A stretch of 64,000 nucleotides of DNA. Origin: Streptomyces sp. MST-110588 (GTDB lineage: Bacteria; Actinomycetota; Actinomycetes; Streptomycetales; Streptomycetaceae). Shown piece by piece: positions 62,991-64,000 of this stretch. A program made the translations under genes and the position numbers. Below the pieces are notes generated by a model, which made no database searches, was not told where the DNA came from, and worked only from the letters and a program-made list of their open reading frames with translations. The stretch lies in the NCBI RefSeq assembly GCF_022695595.1, contig NZ_CP074380.1:930001-994000 (forward strand), written 5' to 3'. Position 1 is the stretch's first letter. Every line of letters begins with the position of its first letter.

Positions 62991-64000
62991 TTACGGCCGG
63001 CGGGCCGAGGTCACACGGTAGACGTCGTACACGCCCTCCACGCCCCGTACGGCCTTGAGGACGTGCCCCAGGTGCTTGGGGTCGCCCATCTCGAAGGTGA
63101 AGCGCGAGGTGGCGACCCGGTCGCGGGAGGTCTGGACGGCCGCGGACAGGATGTTGACGTGCTGGTCGGACAGGACACGGGTGACGTCCGACAGCAGCCG
63201 GGAGCGGTCCAGGGCCTCGACCTGGATGGCGACCAGGAAGACCGAGGACTGGGTGGGGGCCCACTCGACGTCCAGGATGCGCTCCGGCTGCCGGGACAGG
63301 GAGTCGACGTTGAGGCAGTCGGCGCGGTGCACCGACACACCGCTGCCGCGGGTGACGAAGCCGATGATGGGGTCGCCCGGGACCGGCGTACAGCACCGGG
63401 CCAGCTTGACCCACACGTCCTCGACGCCCTTGACCACCACGCCCGGGTCGGCGCTGGAGCGCCGCTTGGAGCGCGGCCGGATCGGGGTGGACTCGGCGAT
63501 GTCCTCGGTCGCCTCGTCCTGTCCGCCGAGCGCCTGCACCAGCTTCTGTACGACGCTCTGCGCGGTGACATGCCCCTCGCCGATGGCGGCGTAGAGGGAG
63601 GAGATGTCCGGATAGCGCATCTCGTGGGCGAGGGTGACCAGCGAGTCGCCCGTCAGGATGCGCTGGATCGGCAGGTTCTGCTTGCGCATGGCCCGCGCGA
63701 TGGCGTCCTTGCCGTGCTCGATGGCCTCGTCCCGGCGCTCCTTGGAGAACCAGCCGCGGATCTTGTTGCGGGCGCGCGGGGACTTCACGAAGCCCAGCCA
63801 GTCGCGGGAGGGCCCCGCGCCGGGCGCCTTGGAGGTGAAGACCTCGACGAGATCCCCGTTGTCCAGGGTCGACTCCAGCGGCACCAGGCGGCCGTTGACC
63901 CGCGCCCCTATGGTGCGGTGACCGACCTCGGTGTGGACGGCGTACGCGAAGTCCACCGGGGTGGCGCCGGCCGGCAGCGCTATGACATCGCCCTTGGGCG
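62991..64000 (-). CDS. relA: (p)ppGpp synthetase/hydrolase RelA/SpoT family (C-terminal part, 5' end outside the window)
   Basis: The C-terminal ~336 residues; the frame continues past base 64000 ([36 protein letters not shown]). The visible parts are the TGS domain (residues up to ~60), a helical segment ([24 protein letters not shown]), the conserved-Cys/RIS region ([31 protein letters not shown]) and the ACT domain ([33 protein letters not shown]). The hydrolase/synthetase domains are not in the window. It senses uncharged tRNA on ribosomes and makes ppGpp. Confidence 0.96.
   Translation of the reverse strand, partial: PKGDVIALPAGATPVDFAYAVHTEVGHRTIGARVNGRLVPLESTLDNGDLVEVFTSKAPGAGPSRDWLGFVKSPRARNKIRGWFSKERRDEAIEHGKDAIARAMRKQNLPIQRILTGDSLVTLAHEMRYPDISSLYAAIGEGHVTAQSVVQKLVQALGGQDEATEDIAESTPIRPRSKRRSSADPGVVVKGVEDVWVKLARCCTPVPGDPIIGFVTRGSGVSVHRADCLNVDSLSRQPERILDVEWAPTQSSVFLVAIQVEALDRSRLLSDVTRVLSDQHVNILSAAVQTSRDRVATSRFTFEMGDPKHLGHVLKAVRGVEGVYDVYRVTSARRP

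Overview
The window is chromosomal DNA from a Streptomyces or a very close relative. The base composition is very GC-rich, GTG starts and ATGA/GTGA overlaps are common, and BldD, the actinobacterial integration host factor, an actinobacterial PriA and an IdeR/DmdR-type iron box are all present. Nearly all of it is conserved housekeeping core, and most genes lie on the minus strand.

Layout. 0-5 kb: end of a glutamate-synthase-like FMN protein, a PHP-domain protein, an F420-dependent-type oxidoreductase and a baeRF-type protein. 5.1-7.4 kb: barstar with a secreted RNase Sa-like lipoprotein, then a SorC-family regulator. 7.6-16 kb: rpe, rsmB, fmt, a TetR/reductase divergent pair and priA. 16-23.6 kb: an accessory block lying between priA and metK. 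It holds a tyrosine recombinase (interrupted by an in-frame TGA), a small HTH protein and a zinc-ribbon/recombinase-like protein in one tight cassette, followed by YciI, NTF2-like and SDR remnants, a second recombinase relic and a DGPF/ECF42 sigma pair. 23.8-28 kb: metK, coaBC, rpoZ, gmk, mihF. 28.2-38.5 kb: the complete pyrimidine operon pyrR-pyrB-pyrC-(PH-like membrane protein)-carA-carB-pyrD-pyrF with a PyrR binding loop in its leader. 38.6-41.6 kb: bldD, nusB, efp, an aminopeptidase P. 41.7-41.9 kb: a three-repeat type I-E CRISPR mini-array with a leader but no cas genes. 42-50.3 kb: an ATPase/kinase, aroQ-aroB-aroK-aroC, a 163-bp MITE, aroE, mltG, ruvX. 50.3-64 kb: alaS, two small membrane proteins, rpsD, an iron-box-controlled DUF2470 protein, rarA, a VKOR-type membrane protein, hisS, an MBL hydrolase, a peptidyl-prolyl isomerase, a DUF349 protein with a structured leader, and the 3' part of relA.

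How the genes work together. The pyr operon makes UMP, and the aro cluster makes chorismate from DAHP. The gmk/rpoZ/relA set links GTP supply to the stringent response. efp, nusB, rpsD, fmt, rsmB, alaS and hisS serve translation. bldD controls the developmental switch.

Two things stand out. First, six genes carry seven apparent losses of a single G/C base in short homopolymers, a pattern that looks more like a sequencing artefact than gene decay. Second, the priA-metK island carries a recombinase-HTH-recombinase trio that resembles, but does not match, Tn554-type three-gene systems. It is the best candidate here for a poorly described element.
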